Below are positions 50,469-60,849 of a stretch of 64,000 bases of DNA, piece after piece (the stretch's first letter is position 1; every line of letters begins with the position of its first letter). A program made the translations under genes and the position numbers. Location of the stretch: NCBI GenBank assembly GCA_040112665.1, contig CP157796.1, forward strand, positions 2,071,501 to 2,135,500. The letters run 5' to 3'. The notes under the pieces were generated by a model that saw nothing but the letters and a program-made list of their open reading frames with translations, did not search any database and was not told the DNA's origin. This DNA is from Oceanicaulis sp. (GTDB taxonomy: Bacteria; Pseudomonadota; Alphaproteobacteria; Caulobacterales; Maricaulaceae).

Positions 50469-51140
50469 ATGACCATGCAGTTGCGCGCAAAATCGAAAGC
50501 GGCGAGGGCTGTGGCGATGCTCGCCCTCACCGGGTTTCTCGCCGCTTGCGCAGCACGAACGGAGCCTGCGGCGCCGACCGCTGAGAACTGCGTCGAGATC
50601 GGGTTGAGCTCGAACGGATGGCACGCGGGGCTGTACCTTCCGGCTTCGGCCTTCAGCCCCGGCGGGCCGGTGCGCATAGCCTTCCCCGAGGCGGACTGGT
50701 TCGCCGTCGGCTGGGGCGATGCGCGGGCCTATCCCGGCCCGCTGGGACCGGTGAATGCGGTCTCCGCCGTGCTCTGGCCGACCCGGTCTGCAGTGCACGT
50801 CGCCGCGCCGGGCAGGGACCCGCGAACCGCCTACCGGCAGGACCATGTCGATCTGGCGCTGAGCAACGCGCAGCTCGACACGCTCGCAGCCGCCATCGAA
50901 GCGGAGTTCGTCCGCGGCCCTGACGGCGGCCCGGTCCGGCTGGGCGAGGGGCTGGACAGCCGCGGCTCGGCCTTCTTCGCGGGCCGGTCGCGCTATCACG
51001 CCTTCCGGACGTGCAACGTCTTCATCGCCAGAACCCTGGAGGGCGCGGGCGTTGAGACCGGCCGGACCTGGGGCCATCTGCTGCCGGGCAGTCTTTTACG
51101 CGCCGCCGCCCGCCGTAATCCGCAAACCTGTCCGGGCTAG
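50469..51140 (+). CDS. DUF2459 family lipoprotein
   Basis: A 223-residue protein of the DUF2459 (TIGR02117) family, function unknown. A lipoprotein signal occupies residues ~14-27, ending in lipobox LAAC. The family pattern follows: SNGWHAGLYLPA (a His in the short strand), ADWFAVGWGDARAYP (GWGD core), a block of helices, and late FRTCNVFIARTLEGAG with TWGHLLPGSL. The conserved His and Cys residues resemble NlpC/P60-like cysteine peptidase geometry, but this is not proven. gaggg precedes ATG 50469. Divergent from ssrA. Confidence 0.85.
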   Translation: MTMQLRAKSKAARAVAMLALTGFLAACAARTEPAAPTAENCVEIGLSSNGWHAGLYLPASAFSPGGPVRIAFPEADWFAVGWGDARAYPGPLGPVNAVSAVLWPTRSAVHVAAPGRDPRTAYRQDHVDLALSNAQLDTLAAAIEAEFVRGPDGGPVRLGEGLDSRGSAFFAGRSRYHAFRTCNVFIARTLEGAGVETGRTWGHLLPGSLLRAAARRNPQTCPG

Positions 51141-51511
51141 CTCGCGCCCATCACGAAGGCGTTGAGCTTGTTGCCGTCGGGATCACGGAAATAAGCGGCG
51201 TAGAACCCGCCGCCGCGCAGGCCGGGCGCGCCTTCATCGGTCCCGCCGTTCGCGAGCGCCGTCTCGTAGATTTGCTTCACGTGCGCCTCGTCCCGAGCCA
51301 GCAGGGCGACCATGACGCCGTTGCCCACGCTGGCGGGCTTGCCGTCGAAGGGCTTCATCACGCCGATCCCGGCGCCACCGTCCATCGTGCCCCAGGCGAC
51401 GTAGGTCTCGCCTTCCATCATGCGCGGGGTGTCGAGAAGCGCGGCGATCTTGTCATAGAAGGCGACCGCCTTTTCGAGATCGTTGGTCCCGAGCGTCACA
51501 TATCCGATCAT
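51137..51511 (-). CDS. VOC-family (glyoxalase/bleomycin-resistance fold) protein
   Basis: A 124-residue vicinal-oxygen-chelate fold protein. It starts MIGYVTLGTNDLEKAVAFYD, the typical first beta-alpha-beta unit, and ends with GGGFYAAYFRDPDGNKLNAF, the matching second half with the metal-ligand Glu position replaced by Asn. The metal-site histidine at the first strand is also not obvious (TLGTND), so it may not be a metalloenzyme. ATG 51511 has ggac just upstream; the longer frame is rejected. A GTTC-N7-GTTC box lies 18 bp before the start. Confidence 0.85.
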   Translation of the reverse strand: MIGYVTLGTNDLEKAVAFYDKIAALLDTPRMMEGETYVAWGTMDGGAGIGVMKPFDGKPASVGNGVMVALLARDEAHVKQIYETALANGGTDEGAPGLRGGGFYAAYFRDPDGNKLNAFVMGAS

Positions 51512-51529
51512 CGTCCTGTCCTTTGGTTT

Positions 51530-51544
51530 GTTCGTGTAATGTTC
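51530..51544. promoter_or_regulatory. LexA-type box between the VOC gene and thyA
   Basis: GTTC-GTGTAAT-GTTC matches the alphaproteobacterial LexA consensus. It is 18 bp upstream of the VOC start (minus strand) and 145 bp upstream of thyA (plus strand). Adjacent DNA is AT-rich. Which gene, if any, it controls is unknown. Confidence 0.5.
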
Positions 51545-51689
51545 TACGCAAATGTGGCCACAGGCGAACCGCGCGTGCAAGCGTTTTCTCGCGTCGACGC
51601 CCGGTTATCCACGCCGCCGGGCCGCCGTGCGGGTTTCCCGAATCGTCCGGCGCGCTACCCTGTCCGGCCCGCCCATGATGGAGGCCGCC

Positions 51690-52528
51690 ATGGCGATCGC
51701 CGACCGACACGACGCCGCGCCCGCCGGATCGCCGATCGAGCGCGCCTATCTCGACCTGCTGCGCGACGTGCTGGAGACCGGCGAGGACCAGACCGACCGC
51801 ACGGGCATCGGCACGCGCGGGGTGTTCGGCCGTCAGATCCGCTGCGATCTCGCCGACGGCTTTCCGCTGCTGACGACCAAGAAGGTGTTCTTCAAGGGCG
51901 TGGCCGTTGAGCTGCTCTGGTTCATCAAGGGGATGACCAACGTGCGCTGGCTTCAGGAGCGCGGCGTGACGATCTGGGACGAGTGGGCCGATGAAAACGG
52001 CGAACTCGGCCCGGTCTACGGCAAGCAGTGGCGGCGCTGGGAAGGCCCGGACGGGCGCGAGATCGACCAGCTCGCCGGTTTGATCGAGCAGATCAGAACC
52101 AGCCCCGACAGCCGCCGCCACGTCATAAGCGCCTGGAACCCGGCCGACGTGCCGTCCATGGCGCTGCCGCCGTGCCATACGCTGTTCCAGTTCAAGGTGC
52201 TCGGCGGCCGGCTGCACCTGCAGCTCTACCAGCGCAGCGCGGACCTGTTCCTCGGCGTGCCGTTCAACATCGCAAGCTATGCGCTGCTTCTGGCGATGGT
52301 GGCGAAAGTCACCGGCTACGAGCCTGGCGAATACGTGCACACCTTCGGGGACGCGCACATCTATTCCAACCACATGGATCAGGTGAAAGAGCAGCTCTCG
52401 CGCGCACCGCGCGCCCTGCCGAAGCTTCACCTCAACCCTGACGTCGAAGACCTTTTCGCGTTCGAGTACGAGGACATCTGCTTAGACGGGTATGATCCCC
52501 ATCCCGCGATCAAGGCGCCGGTGGCGGT

Positions 52529-52532
<4 letters not shown>
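51690..52532 (+). CDS. thyA: Thymidylate synthase
   Basis: ThyA (280 residues): makes dTMP from dUMP with methylene-tetrahydrofolate. Visible are [16 protein letters not shown] (folate/phosphate loop), the [14 protein letters not shown] [16 protein letters not shown], the catalytic Cys in [10 protein letters not shown] and the [17 protein letters not shown] signature, with [10 protein letters not shown] and the final IKAPVAV. ATG 51690 is chosen because ggagg lies at 51680-51684; ATGs at 51675 and 51678 are in frame. The stop overlaps the folA start (GTGTGA), the usual thyA-folA pair. Confidence 0.97.
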
Positions 52533-53041
<509 letters not shown>

Positions 53042-53142
53042 GCGGAACCGTCCCGGTTTTACTTGAACCGGCGTTGCGAACCCGCCACATACGCATCAAA
53101 GCGCATTCGCGTGATCGTCACATCCATGGAGCGGGGAGATAC

Positions 53143-54309
53143 ATGCCCTGGAATGATAATTCGGGCGGCGGAGGTCCTTGGGGCTCCGGCGGCGGAAACA
53201 ACAACAACCCCTGGGGCCAGGGGCCGAACCGTCCCGGCGGCGGCCGGGGTCCGGGCGGGGGCGGGCAGGAGCCCGACCTCGAAGAGCTGATCCGCCGGTT
53301 CCAGAACTGGCTCGGCGGCCTGTTCGGCGGCGGCAAGTCCGGCGGCGGTAAAGGCGGCAAGGGCGGCGGAGGCGGCGGCGCCGGTCTCGGCGCGATCCTG
53401 GCCGGTCTTCTCTTCGTCTGGCTCGCCTGGCCCGGTTCGGGCTGGTACCAGGTCGGCCCGGGCGAAGCCGGCGTGGTCCTGCGCTTCGGCGAGTACACCC
53501 GCACCACCGGCGCGGGTCTGCGCTTCAAGCTGCCCTATCCGTTCGAACGGGTGATGATCGAGGACGTGACCAATATCCGCTCGGTCACCATCGGCTCGAC
53601 CCCGCAGGAATCGCTGATGGTCACGCGCGACGAGAACATCGTCGACGTGAGCTTCACCGTTCAGTGGCAGGTCGATCCCGCGAACGTGCGCAATTACCTG
53701 TTCAACGTTCGCGATCAGCAGGCCATGGTCCGCGCCGTCGCCGAGAGCGCCATGCGCGAAGTGGTCGGCACCTCGGACCTTCAGCCGATCATCGGCGAGG
53801 GCCGGGGCGAGGTCGCCCAGCGTGCCGAGCAGATCGTGCAGGAGACGCTGAACCGCTACGACGCGGGCATCCGGATCGTCGGCGTGCAGCTTCAGGAAGC
53901 CGCGCCGCCGCCTGACGTCATCGCGGCCTTCCAGGACGTCATCGCGGCCGGTCAGGACGCCGAGCGCGTCCAGCTTCAGGCCACCGCCTACGCCAACCGC
54001 GTGGTGCCCGAAGCGCGAGGTGACGCGGTGCGTCTGCTCGAAGAAGCGCGCGGTTACCGCGATCAGGTCGTCGCCGAAGCCGAAGGTCAGGCCGACCGCT
54101 TCAACGCGATCTACACCGAGTACGCCCAGGCGCCGGAGGTCACGCGCCGCCGGATGTTCCTGGAGACCATGGAGCGCGTCCTGGGCCGCTCCGAACTCAT
54201 CATCCTCGACCAGAACGGCCAGGGCGCCGTGCCGTATCTGCCGCTCGATCGTCTTGGGCAGAACCGCGGCGCGCGTTCCGAAGCGGCCGGCTCGGGCCAG
54301 GGAGGCTAG
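53143..54309 (+). CDS. hflK: HflK, FtsH-associated SPFH protein
   Basis: HflK (388 residues) forms with HflC the large periplasmic cage around the FtsH protease and modulates membrane-protein degradation. The N-terminal ~100 residues are Gly/Asn/Pro-rich (WNDNSGGGGPWGSGGG and similar). One transmembrane helix lies near residues 82-102. The SPFH/band 7 domain follows with VGPGEAGVVLRFGEYTRTTG and the coiled-coil region VIAAGQDAERVQLQATAYAN. ATG 53143 has gcggggag upstream; the frame extends further but without support. hflC follows 3 bp later. Confidence 0.96.
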   Translation: MPWNDNSGGGGPWGSGGGNNNNPWGQGPNRPGGGRGPGGGGQEPDLEELIRRFQNWLGGLFGGGKSGGGKGGKGGGGGGAGLGAILAGLLFVWLAWPGSGWYQVGPGEAGVVLRFGEYTRTTGAGLRFKLPYPFERVMIEDVTNIRSVTIGSTPQESLMVTRDENIVDVSFTVQWQVDPANVRNYLFNVRDQQAMVRAVAESAMREVVGTSDLQPIIGEGRGEVAQRAEQIVQETLNRYDAGIRIVGVQLQEAAPPPDVIAAFQDVIAAGQDAERVQLQATAYANRVVPEARGDAVRLLEEARGYRDQVVAEAEGQADRFNAIYTEYAQAPEVTRRRMFLETMERVLGRSELIILDQNGQGAVPYLPLDRLGQNRGARSEAAGSGQGG

Positions 54310-54312
54310 ACC

Positions 54313-55197
54313 ATGAGATTCCTCACCATCATCGGCGGCGTCATCGTCGCCGCAGCCGTGATCGTCTTCCTGACCGCGACCTATACGGTCAGCGAGACCC
54401 AGTCCGCCCTGGTGCTGCGTTTCGGCGATCCGGTCCGTGTGACCAACGAGGTCGGCGACGAGGATCCGGGCCTGCACTTCAAGCTGCCCTGGGAAGAGGT
54501 GCTGCATTTCGACAAGCGCAATGTCGAGTTCGACATGCGGCCCCGTCAGATCCAGGCCGGCGACCAGGAGCGGCTCGAAGTGGACGCCTTCCTGCGCTAC
54601 CGCGTGATCGATCCGCTGCGCTTCTTCCAGACCGTCCGCACCGAGGCCGGCGCGGAGCTGCGCCTGGCGACGATCATGGAAGACGCGCTGCGCGCCGTTG
54701 TCGGCTCGATCCCGTCCCAGGACGTGATCTCCGGCCAGCGCGCCGAGCTGATGGATCGGGTGGAGGCCAGCGTCGCCGCGGCGACCCGCCGCGCCGATCT
54801 GGGGCTCGAGATCATCGACGTGCGTATCCTGCGCGCCGATCTGCCCGACGACGTCGAGGAGCGGGTCTTCCAGCGCATGCGGTCCGAGCGTGAGCAGCAG
54901 GCCTCGCTGATCCGCGCCGAGGGCGAGGAGCGGGCCCGCGAGATCCGCGCCTCCGCCGACCGGGAAGCGACGGTGATCCTGGCCAATGCGCGCGCCGAAG
55001 CCGACCGCATCCGCGGTGAAGGCGACGCCCAGCGCAACCGGATCTACGCCGCCGCCTACGGCCAGGACCGGGAGTTCTTCCAGTTCTACCGCTCGATGCT
55101 GGCCTACGAGAACGCGCTGCGCGACGGCACGCCCATCGTGATCCCGCCCGACAGCGAGTTCTTCGAGTACTTCCGTTCGGAGGCCGGCAGGAACTAG
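54313..55197 (+). CDS. hflC: HflC, FtsH-associated SPFH protein
   Basis: HflC (294 residues), partner of HflK. A short N-terminal membrane anchor (residues ~4-24) leads into the SPFH domain with VSETQSALVLRFGDPVRV and LHFKLPWEEV. A long coiled coil follows (about residues 180-250) with MRSEREQQASLIRAEGEER. Conserved spacing of 3 bp from hflK and 4 bp to the DUF2065 gene. Together they form the band-7 complex that encloses FtsH. Confidence 0.97.
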   Translation: MRFLTIIGGVIVAAAVIVFLTATYTVSETQSALVLRFGDPVRVTNEVGDEDPGLHFKLPWEEVLHFDKRNVEFDMRPRQIQAGDQERLEVDAFLRYRVIDPLRFFQTVRTEAGAELRLATIMEDALRAVVGSIPSQDVISGQRAELMDRVEASVAAATRRADLGLEIIDVRILRADLPDDVEERVFQRMRSEREQQASLIRAEGEERAREIRASADREATVILANARAEADRIRGEGDAQRNRIYAAAYGQDREFFQFYRSMLAYENALRDGTPIVIPPDSEFFEYFRSEAGRN

Positions 55198-55201
55198 GGC
55201 C

Positions 55202-55390
55202 GTGGCCGAACTTCTGCTGCTCGGGATCGGCGTGGCGCTCGCCCTCGAAGGCGCGCTCTACGCCGCCATCCCTGAGACCATGAAGCGTATCGCAGCGGCG
55301 GCCGGGCTCTCTGAGCCCGGCCGTCTGCGTATTGCAGGGCTGATCGCGATGACGATCGGGGTTGGAATCGTCTGGCTGGTGCGCGGCTGA
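55202..55390 (+). CDS. DUF2065 family small membrane protein
   Basis: A 62-residue protein of the DUF2065 (YjeT) family with two transmembrane helices (about residues 3-22 and 42-60). Family features are ALALEGALYAAIPETMKRI and LRIAGLIAMTIGVGIVWLVRG. GTG start at 55202. The gene next to hflC is the usual place for this family, as with E. coli yjeT, so it may assist the HflKC-FtsH complex; function not established. Confidence 0.92.
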   Translation: MAELLLLGIGVALALEGALYAAIPETMKRIAAAAGLSEPGRLRIAGLIAMTIGVGIVWLVRG

Positions 55391-55472
55391 GCTGCACCTG
55401 CGGGCGTGGCGCGCCGCATCGCGGCCGTGTTAGAGATTCGTTCATAAGTTTCCATAGCGTCCGGAGCCGCTC

Positions 55473-56870
55473 ATGCGCCTTTTCGCCGCCGCGCTCGTTC
55501 TCGCCGCGATCAGCTGGCTCGCCCCGGCTTCCGCGTTCGCCCAGCCCAATGAAGGCTTCGCCGATCTCAACGACCGGCTGAGCCCGGCGGTGGTCAATAT
55601 CGCCACCGCCCAGCGCATCGGCGAAGAGGACGGCATGCCGGTCTTCCCGCCCGGCTCGCCGCTGGAGCGTTTCAACGACCTTCTGGGCGAGGGGCCGCGC
55701 ATGGCGCGCTCGCTGGGCTCGGGCTTCGTGATCGATCCCGACGGGCTGGTGGTGACCAACAATCACGTCATCGACGAAGCCGACGAGGTCGAGGTGGTGC
55801 TGCAGGACGGCCGCGTCCTGCCTGCGGAAGTCATCGGACGAGACCCGGCGACCGATCTGGCCGTGCTGCGCGTGGACGCGGGCGAGGGCCTGCCCTTCGT
55901 GGAGTGGGGCGACAGCGACGCGTCGCGGGTCGGCGACTGGGTCGTGGCGATCGGCAACCCGTTCGGCCTGGGCGGCTCTCTATCGGCCGGCGTCATCTCC
56001 GCCCGAGGCCGGGAGATCGGCGGGCGCTATGACGACTATCTTCAGAGCGACGTCGCCATCAACCGGGGCAATTCCGGCGGCCCGCTGTTCAACATGGACG
56101 GCGAGGTGGTCGGCGTGAACACGGCGATCTTCTCGCCCACCGGCGCCAGCGTCGGGATCTCCTTTTCCGTACCCAGCGCCGTCGCGCAGCCGGTCGTCGC
56201 CCAGCTCATCGAGTTCGGCGAGACCCGCCGCGGCTGGCTGGGCGTGAACGTGCAGCCGGTCACCCCGGACATGGCGACCGCGATGGGCCTGTCGGCGGCC
56301 CGCGGTGCAGTGATTACGCGGATCGACCCCGAGGGCCCGGCGGCGGACTCCGGTCTGCAAACCGGCGACGTCGTTCTGGCGTTCGGCGGCCGGGCGGTGG
56401 CCGACGACCGCGCCCTGCCGCGCATCGTGGCCGAGACCGAGCCGGGAACGCGCGTGGACATCGAAGTCTTCCGCCGCGGCGAACCGGTTACGGTCGCGGT
56501 GACTATCGAACGGCTCGACGAGGGCGAAGCCCGGCCGCGCGCCCCGGCGGGCGCCGAGGCGCAGGAAGGCGCGGCCTCGCCCGCCGCCTCACGCTCTCTG
56601 TTCGGCCTCACGGTGGAGCCGCTGACGGAGTCGCTGCGCCGCCGCTTCCGGGTGCATCCCGGCGCCGAAGGCCTGGTGGTCACCGAAGTCGATCCCGACA
56701 GCGACGCGGCGGGCAAGGTCCGCCCCGGTGACGTGATCGAGGAGATCGCCTGGACCCCGGTCGCAACGGTGCAGGAGGCGCGCGACATCGTCGAGGCGGC
56801 CGGCGGCGGTCCGGTGCTGTTCAGCCTCAATCGTCAGGGTCAGTACGTGCTGCATACGCTGCGGGGATAG
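55473..56870 (+). CDS. Do-family periplasmic serine protease (DegP/DegQ/MucD-like)
   Basis: Periplasmic quality-control protease of the Do/HtrA family (465 residues), degrading or chaperoning misfolded envelope proteins. A signal peptide (residues 1-25, ending SAFAQ) leads to the trypsin-like domain with His in VTNNHVID, Asp in DPATDLAVLRVD and Ser in NRGNSGGPLFN. Two PDZ domains follow (about 265-350 and 370-460). The second is separated by an Ala-rich linker. Placement right after hflKC is conserved in many alphaproteobacteria and links two membrane quality-control systems. Confidence 0.96.
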   Translation: MRLFAAALVLAAISWLAPASAFAQPNEGFADLNDRLSPAVVNIATAQRIGEEDGMPVFPPGSPLERFNDLLGEGPRMARSLGSGFVIDPDGLVVTNNHVIDEADEVEVVLQDGRVLPAEVIGRDPATDLAVLRVDAGEGLPFVEWGDSDASRVGDWVVAIGNPFGLGGSLSAGVISARGREIGGRYDDYLQSDVAINRGNSGGPLFNMDGEVVGVNTAIFSPTGASVGISFSVPSAVAQPVVAQLIEFGETRRGWLGVNVQPVTPDMATAMGLSAARGAVITRIDPEGPAADSGLQTGDVVLAFGGRAVADDRALPRIVAETEPGTRVDIEVFRRGEPVTVAVTIERLDEGEARPRAPAGAEAQEGAASPAASRSLFGLTVEPLTESLRRRFRVHPGAEGLVVTEVDPDSDAAGKVRPGDVIEEIAWTPVATVQEARDIVEAAGGGPVLFSLNRQGQYVLHTLRG

Positions 56871-56878
56871 GCGGGCCG

Positions 56879-57829
56879 GTGGCTGAGCACGCGGCGCGGC
56901 CCGACATCCTCCTGCTCGGCGGGCCGACGGCGAGCGGCAAGACCGCGCTGTCGCTGCACGCCGCGCAGCGTCTCGGCGGGGAGATCGTCAACGCGGACTC
57001 CATGCAGGTCTATGAGGGCCTGCCGATCCTGTCCGCCCAGCCCTCGGCCGAAGAACGCGCGGCCGCGCCCCATCACCTGTTCGGCGTGATCGATCCGGCC
57101 GAGCGCTGCTCGGTCGGGCGCTGGGCGTCGCTGGCGCTCAATGCGATCGAAGCGATCACGGGCCGCGGGAGGATCGCGATCCTCACTGGCGGGACGGGGC
57201 TCTATTTCAAGGCGCTGCTCGACGGGCTCGCCCCTGCGCCGGACATCCCCGATGCGGTGAACGCCGGGGTCGCCGCCCTTTTCCGGAAAGGCGGGCTCGA
57301 AGCCTTGCGCGCGGAAGCCGAAAGGCTTGATCCGGTTTCAGCCGCGCGCATTGCGGCGGGCGACAGGCAAAGGCTCATGCGGGTGATCGCGGTGGCGCGC
57401 GCGGCGGGGCGGCCTCTGTCCGAGCTTCACACAGACACCACGCCGCTCTTCGATCCTGCGAGAGTCGCCGGGGTCGTCGTCCAGCCGCCGCGGGAAGGGC
57501 TCTACGCCCGGATCGAGGCGCGCTTCGAACACATGATCGAGGCGGGCGCGCTCGACGAGGCCCGTGCGATCGCCGCGCGCGAGCTCGATCCTGACCTGCC
57601 CGCGATGAAGGCGGTCGGACTGCCGCCGCTGCTGGCGCACTTGCGGGGCGAGACCGACCTTCAGACCGCGATCGAGACCGCCAAGCGGGACTCCCGGCGC
57701 TACGCCAAGCGTCAGTTCACCTGGTTCTCCAATCAGCATCCGGACTGGGACCGGGTGGAAAGCCTTGACCCCCAGGCCCAGCGCGCCGAGCTTGGCCGCC
57801 TTCTGTCCCGCCGCTTCGGAGCGCTTTGA
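56879..57829 (+). CDS. miaA: tRNA dimethylallyltransferase
   Basis: MiaA (316 residues) adds an isopentenyl group to A37 of tRNAs that read UNN codons. The P-loop GGPTASGKTAL is at about residues 13-23, followed by NADSMQVYEGLPILSAQPS (Asp general base region) and AILTGGTGLYFKALLDGLAP. Late, AKRDSRRYAKRQFTWFSNQ is the tRNA-binding stretch. GTG start at 56879, 8 bp after the Do protease. Stop overlaps the ilvC-like start (TGATG). Confidence 0.97.
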   Translation: MAEHAARPDILLLGGPTASGKTALSLHAAQRLGGEIVNADSMQVYEGLPILSAQPSAEERAAAPHHLFGVIDPAERCSVGRWASLALNAIEAITGRGRIAILTGGTGLYFKALLDGLAPAPDIPDAVNAGVAALFRKGGLEALRAEAERLDPVSAARIAAGDRQRLMRVIAVARAAGRPLSELHTDTTPLFDPARVAGVVVQPPREGLYARIEARFEHMIEAGALDEARAIAARELDPDLPAMKAVGLPPLLAHLRGETDLQTAIETAKRDSRRYAKRQFTWFSNQHPDWDRVESLDPQAQRAELGRLLSRRFGAL

Positions 57830-58842
57830 TGGCCGCGCCGCTTTACGACGCCGATCTTGATCTCAAGCCGATCGCTGACCGGTCGGTCGCGATCATCGGC
57901 TACGGCAATCACGGCCGCTCGCACGCCCTGTGCCTCAAGGACAGCGGCGCGGGCGAGGTCATGGTCGCGCTGAGGACGGGCTCCGCCTCGGCCGACCGCG
58001 CGCAGGCCGACGGGTTCGAGCCGGTCGCCATCGAAGACGCCGCGCAGCGCGCCGACGTGCTCTCCATCCTCGCCGCCGACGAAGCGCACAAGGAGATATG
58101 GGAGACCAAGATCCGCCCCAACCGCAAACCGGGCCAGGCGCTGATCTTCTGCCACGGCTTCTCCATCGATTACGGGCTGATCGAACCGGAGCCGGACGTG
58201 GACATCATCCTCGCCGCCGCCAAGGGGCCGGGCGGCGCGGTGCGGTCGAGCTTTGAGAAGGGCGGCGGCCTCGTCGGGTTCTGGGGCGTGCATCAGGATG
58301 CGAGCGGTGAGGCCGAGAAGATCGCCAAGGCGTATCTCAAGGCGCTGGGCTGCGGCCGGGCCGGAGTGTTCGAAACGAGCTTCCGAGAAGAGGCGCTCAG
58401 CGACATTCTCGGCGAGCAGGCGGTGCTGGTCGGCGGCATGTGTGCGCTCGCCCGCGAAGGGTTCGAGCAGCTGACCAAAGCCGGCATAAATCCCGAGATG
58501 GCCTATCTCGATACGGTTCACGAGCTCAAATACATAGCCGACCTCATCCATGAGCGCGGCGTGCACGGCATGTACGCGGCGATCTCCGACACCGCCGAGT
58601 TCGGCGCGCACGAGGTCGAGGGTCCGATCCGCGAAGCGGTCCGCCCGGTCTTCGAGGCGATCGTGAAGGACGTGACGGCGGGAGATTTCGCACGGCGTTG
58701 GGTGGCGGATTACGAGAACGGCCGGGCGGGTCTTCACAAGGCGCGGGAAAAGGCGAGGACGCATCCGCTGGAGGCGGCGGGCGAAAAGGTGCGCGGCGCG
58801 GGGGCGCCGCCCGCCCTTCAAACGCCGCAATCGGCGCGCTAA
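57829..58842 (+). CDS. ilvC: Ketol-acid reductoisomerase-like protein
   Basis: Class I ketol-acid reductoisomerase (337 residues) of valine/isoleucine synthesis, NAD(P)H-dependent. The Rossmann loop is GYGNHGRSHALCLKDSG (about residues 23-39), an unusual variant of the common GYGSQGHAHAxNLxDSG. The Mg ligands appear as Asp and Glu in SDILGEQAVL. The site usually read as YFExxHE is YLDTVHE, a Glu-to-Asp change; AAISDTAEFG keeps the catalytic Ser. A C-terminal ~20-residue tail is extra. No ilvB/ilvN is near, and it is fused to the miaA transcript (TGATG). Possibly a second, diverged KARI, so the symbol is tentative. Confidence 0.85.
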   Translation: MAAPLYDADLDLKPIADRSVAIIGYGNHGRSHALCLKDSGAGEVMVALRTGSASADRAQADGFEPVAIEDAAQRADVLSILAADEAHKEIWETKIRPNRKPGQALIFCHGFSIDYGLIEPEPDVDIILAAAKGPGGAVRSSFEKGGGLVGFWGVHQDASGEAEKIAKAYLKALGCGRAGVFETSFREEALSDILGEQAVLVGGMCALAREGFEQLTKAGINPEMAYLDTVHELKYIADLIHERGVHGMYAAISDTAEFGAHEVEGPIREAVRPVFEAIVKDVTAGDFARRWVADYENGRAGLHKAREKARTHPLEAAGEKVRGAGAPPALQTPQSAR

Positions 58843-58909
58843 AGCGCGCGCTTCGGCGGCCCGGTTCTTGCGAGGCTGCGGCGGGGATTTATTCGGTTAA
58901 AGTTCGCTC

Positions 58910-59719
58910 ATGGACGCGCTTCTTCGTTTCATCAACCGGCTGGACAGCCGCGCGGCCCGCGCGGTGTGGATCACGCTGGCGCTTTTCGGCCTAGTCGCGG
59001 CGCTGTTCGTCGTCGGTCGCTTCGTGCTCGATATCGAGCCGAGCTCGGTTCAGGCCTGGTTCGAAAGCGCGGCCGGCGCCTGGTACGCGCTGCCCGCCAC
59101 GATCCTGCTCTTCACCGTGCTCGCGTTCGTGGGCGCGCCTCAGTTCGCCCTGATCGGCGCGGCGGTGTTCGCGTTCGGACCGGTGCAGGGGTTCATCTAT
59201 TCCTGGATCGCCACGGTGGTCTCGGCGACGGTCGATTTCTGGCTCGGCCGGTTCCTCGGCGCGGAGACCGTGCGCAAGTACGGCGGCAAGACGGTGAATC
59301 GCATCTCCCATTTCGTCGGCCGGAACGGGTTCTGGGCGAGCCTCATCGTACGGATCGTCCCCAGCGCGCCCTTCATCGTGGTCAACATGGCCGCCGGCGT
59401 CTCGAGAATGGGATATTTGCCGTTCGTCGCCGGGCTCGGCGTCGGGGTGATTCCCAAATCCGCCGTCATCGCCTTTTTCGGCGGCTCGCTGATGGCGCTG
59501 TTCGCCGGAGGCGGCTGGCAGGCAGGTCTGGCGCTCGCCGCGGCGGCCGCCGCCTGGGTGGGCTTCATGCTCTTCGCCAGAAGGCTTCTGCGCAGCGACG
59601 AGGGCCCCGTGGGCGCCGAGGTCGCTGCGGCCGAGGCGGAACACGCCGAGGAGGCTGAGCGTGAGGAAGCAGGGCGGCTTGCAATCGATGACGCGCCGTC
59701 GCACAAGGGACACACTTGA
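58910..59719 (+). CDS. TVP38/TMEM64 (VTT domain) membrane protein
   Basis: A 269-residue inner-membrane protein of the VTT/SNARE-associated (TVP38/TMEM64, DedA-related) family. Transmembrane helices are near residues 20-40, 60-80, 85-110 and further. The family signatures are FVGAPQFALIGAAVFAFGP (about 64-82), then FWLGRFLGAETVRKYGGKTV and IVRIVPSAPFIVVNMAAGVS. Relatives act as lipid scramblases or flippases. The C-terminal ~45 residues are Glu/Ala-rich and cytoplasmic. It lies between ilvC-like and mreB with no overlap, so may have its own promoter. Confidence 0.9.
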   Translation: MDALLRFINRLDSRAARAVWITLALFGLVAALFVVGRFVLDIEPSSVQAWFESAAGAWYALPATILLFTVLAFVGAPQFALIGAAVFAFGPVQGFIYSWIATVVSATVDFWLGRFLGAETVRKYGGKTVNRISHFVGRNGFWASLIVRIVPSAPFIVVNMAAGVSRMGYLPFVAGLGVGVIPKSAVIAFFGGSLMALFAGGGWQAGLALAAAAAAWVGFMLFARRLLRSDEGPVGAEVAAAEAEHAEEAEREEAGRLAIDDAPSHKGHT

Positions 59720-59776
59720 AAATTAAATCCTGTCGGCACGAGAGTCGCCGGCGGGCGGCCGCATGAAACGGGATAG

Positions 59777-60820
<1,044 letters not shown>

Positions 60821-60849
60821 CCGCGGCCTCCTAGGGAGACCATGCGACC

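Noticed and set aside
58834..58849. Palindrome GCGCGC-TAAA-GCGCGC at the ilvC-like stop as a terminator
   Set aside because: Six-bp stem containing the stop codon and no T-run; expected by chance in such GC-rich sequence.
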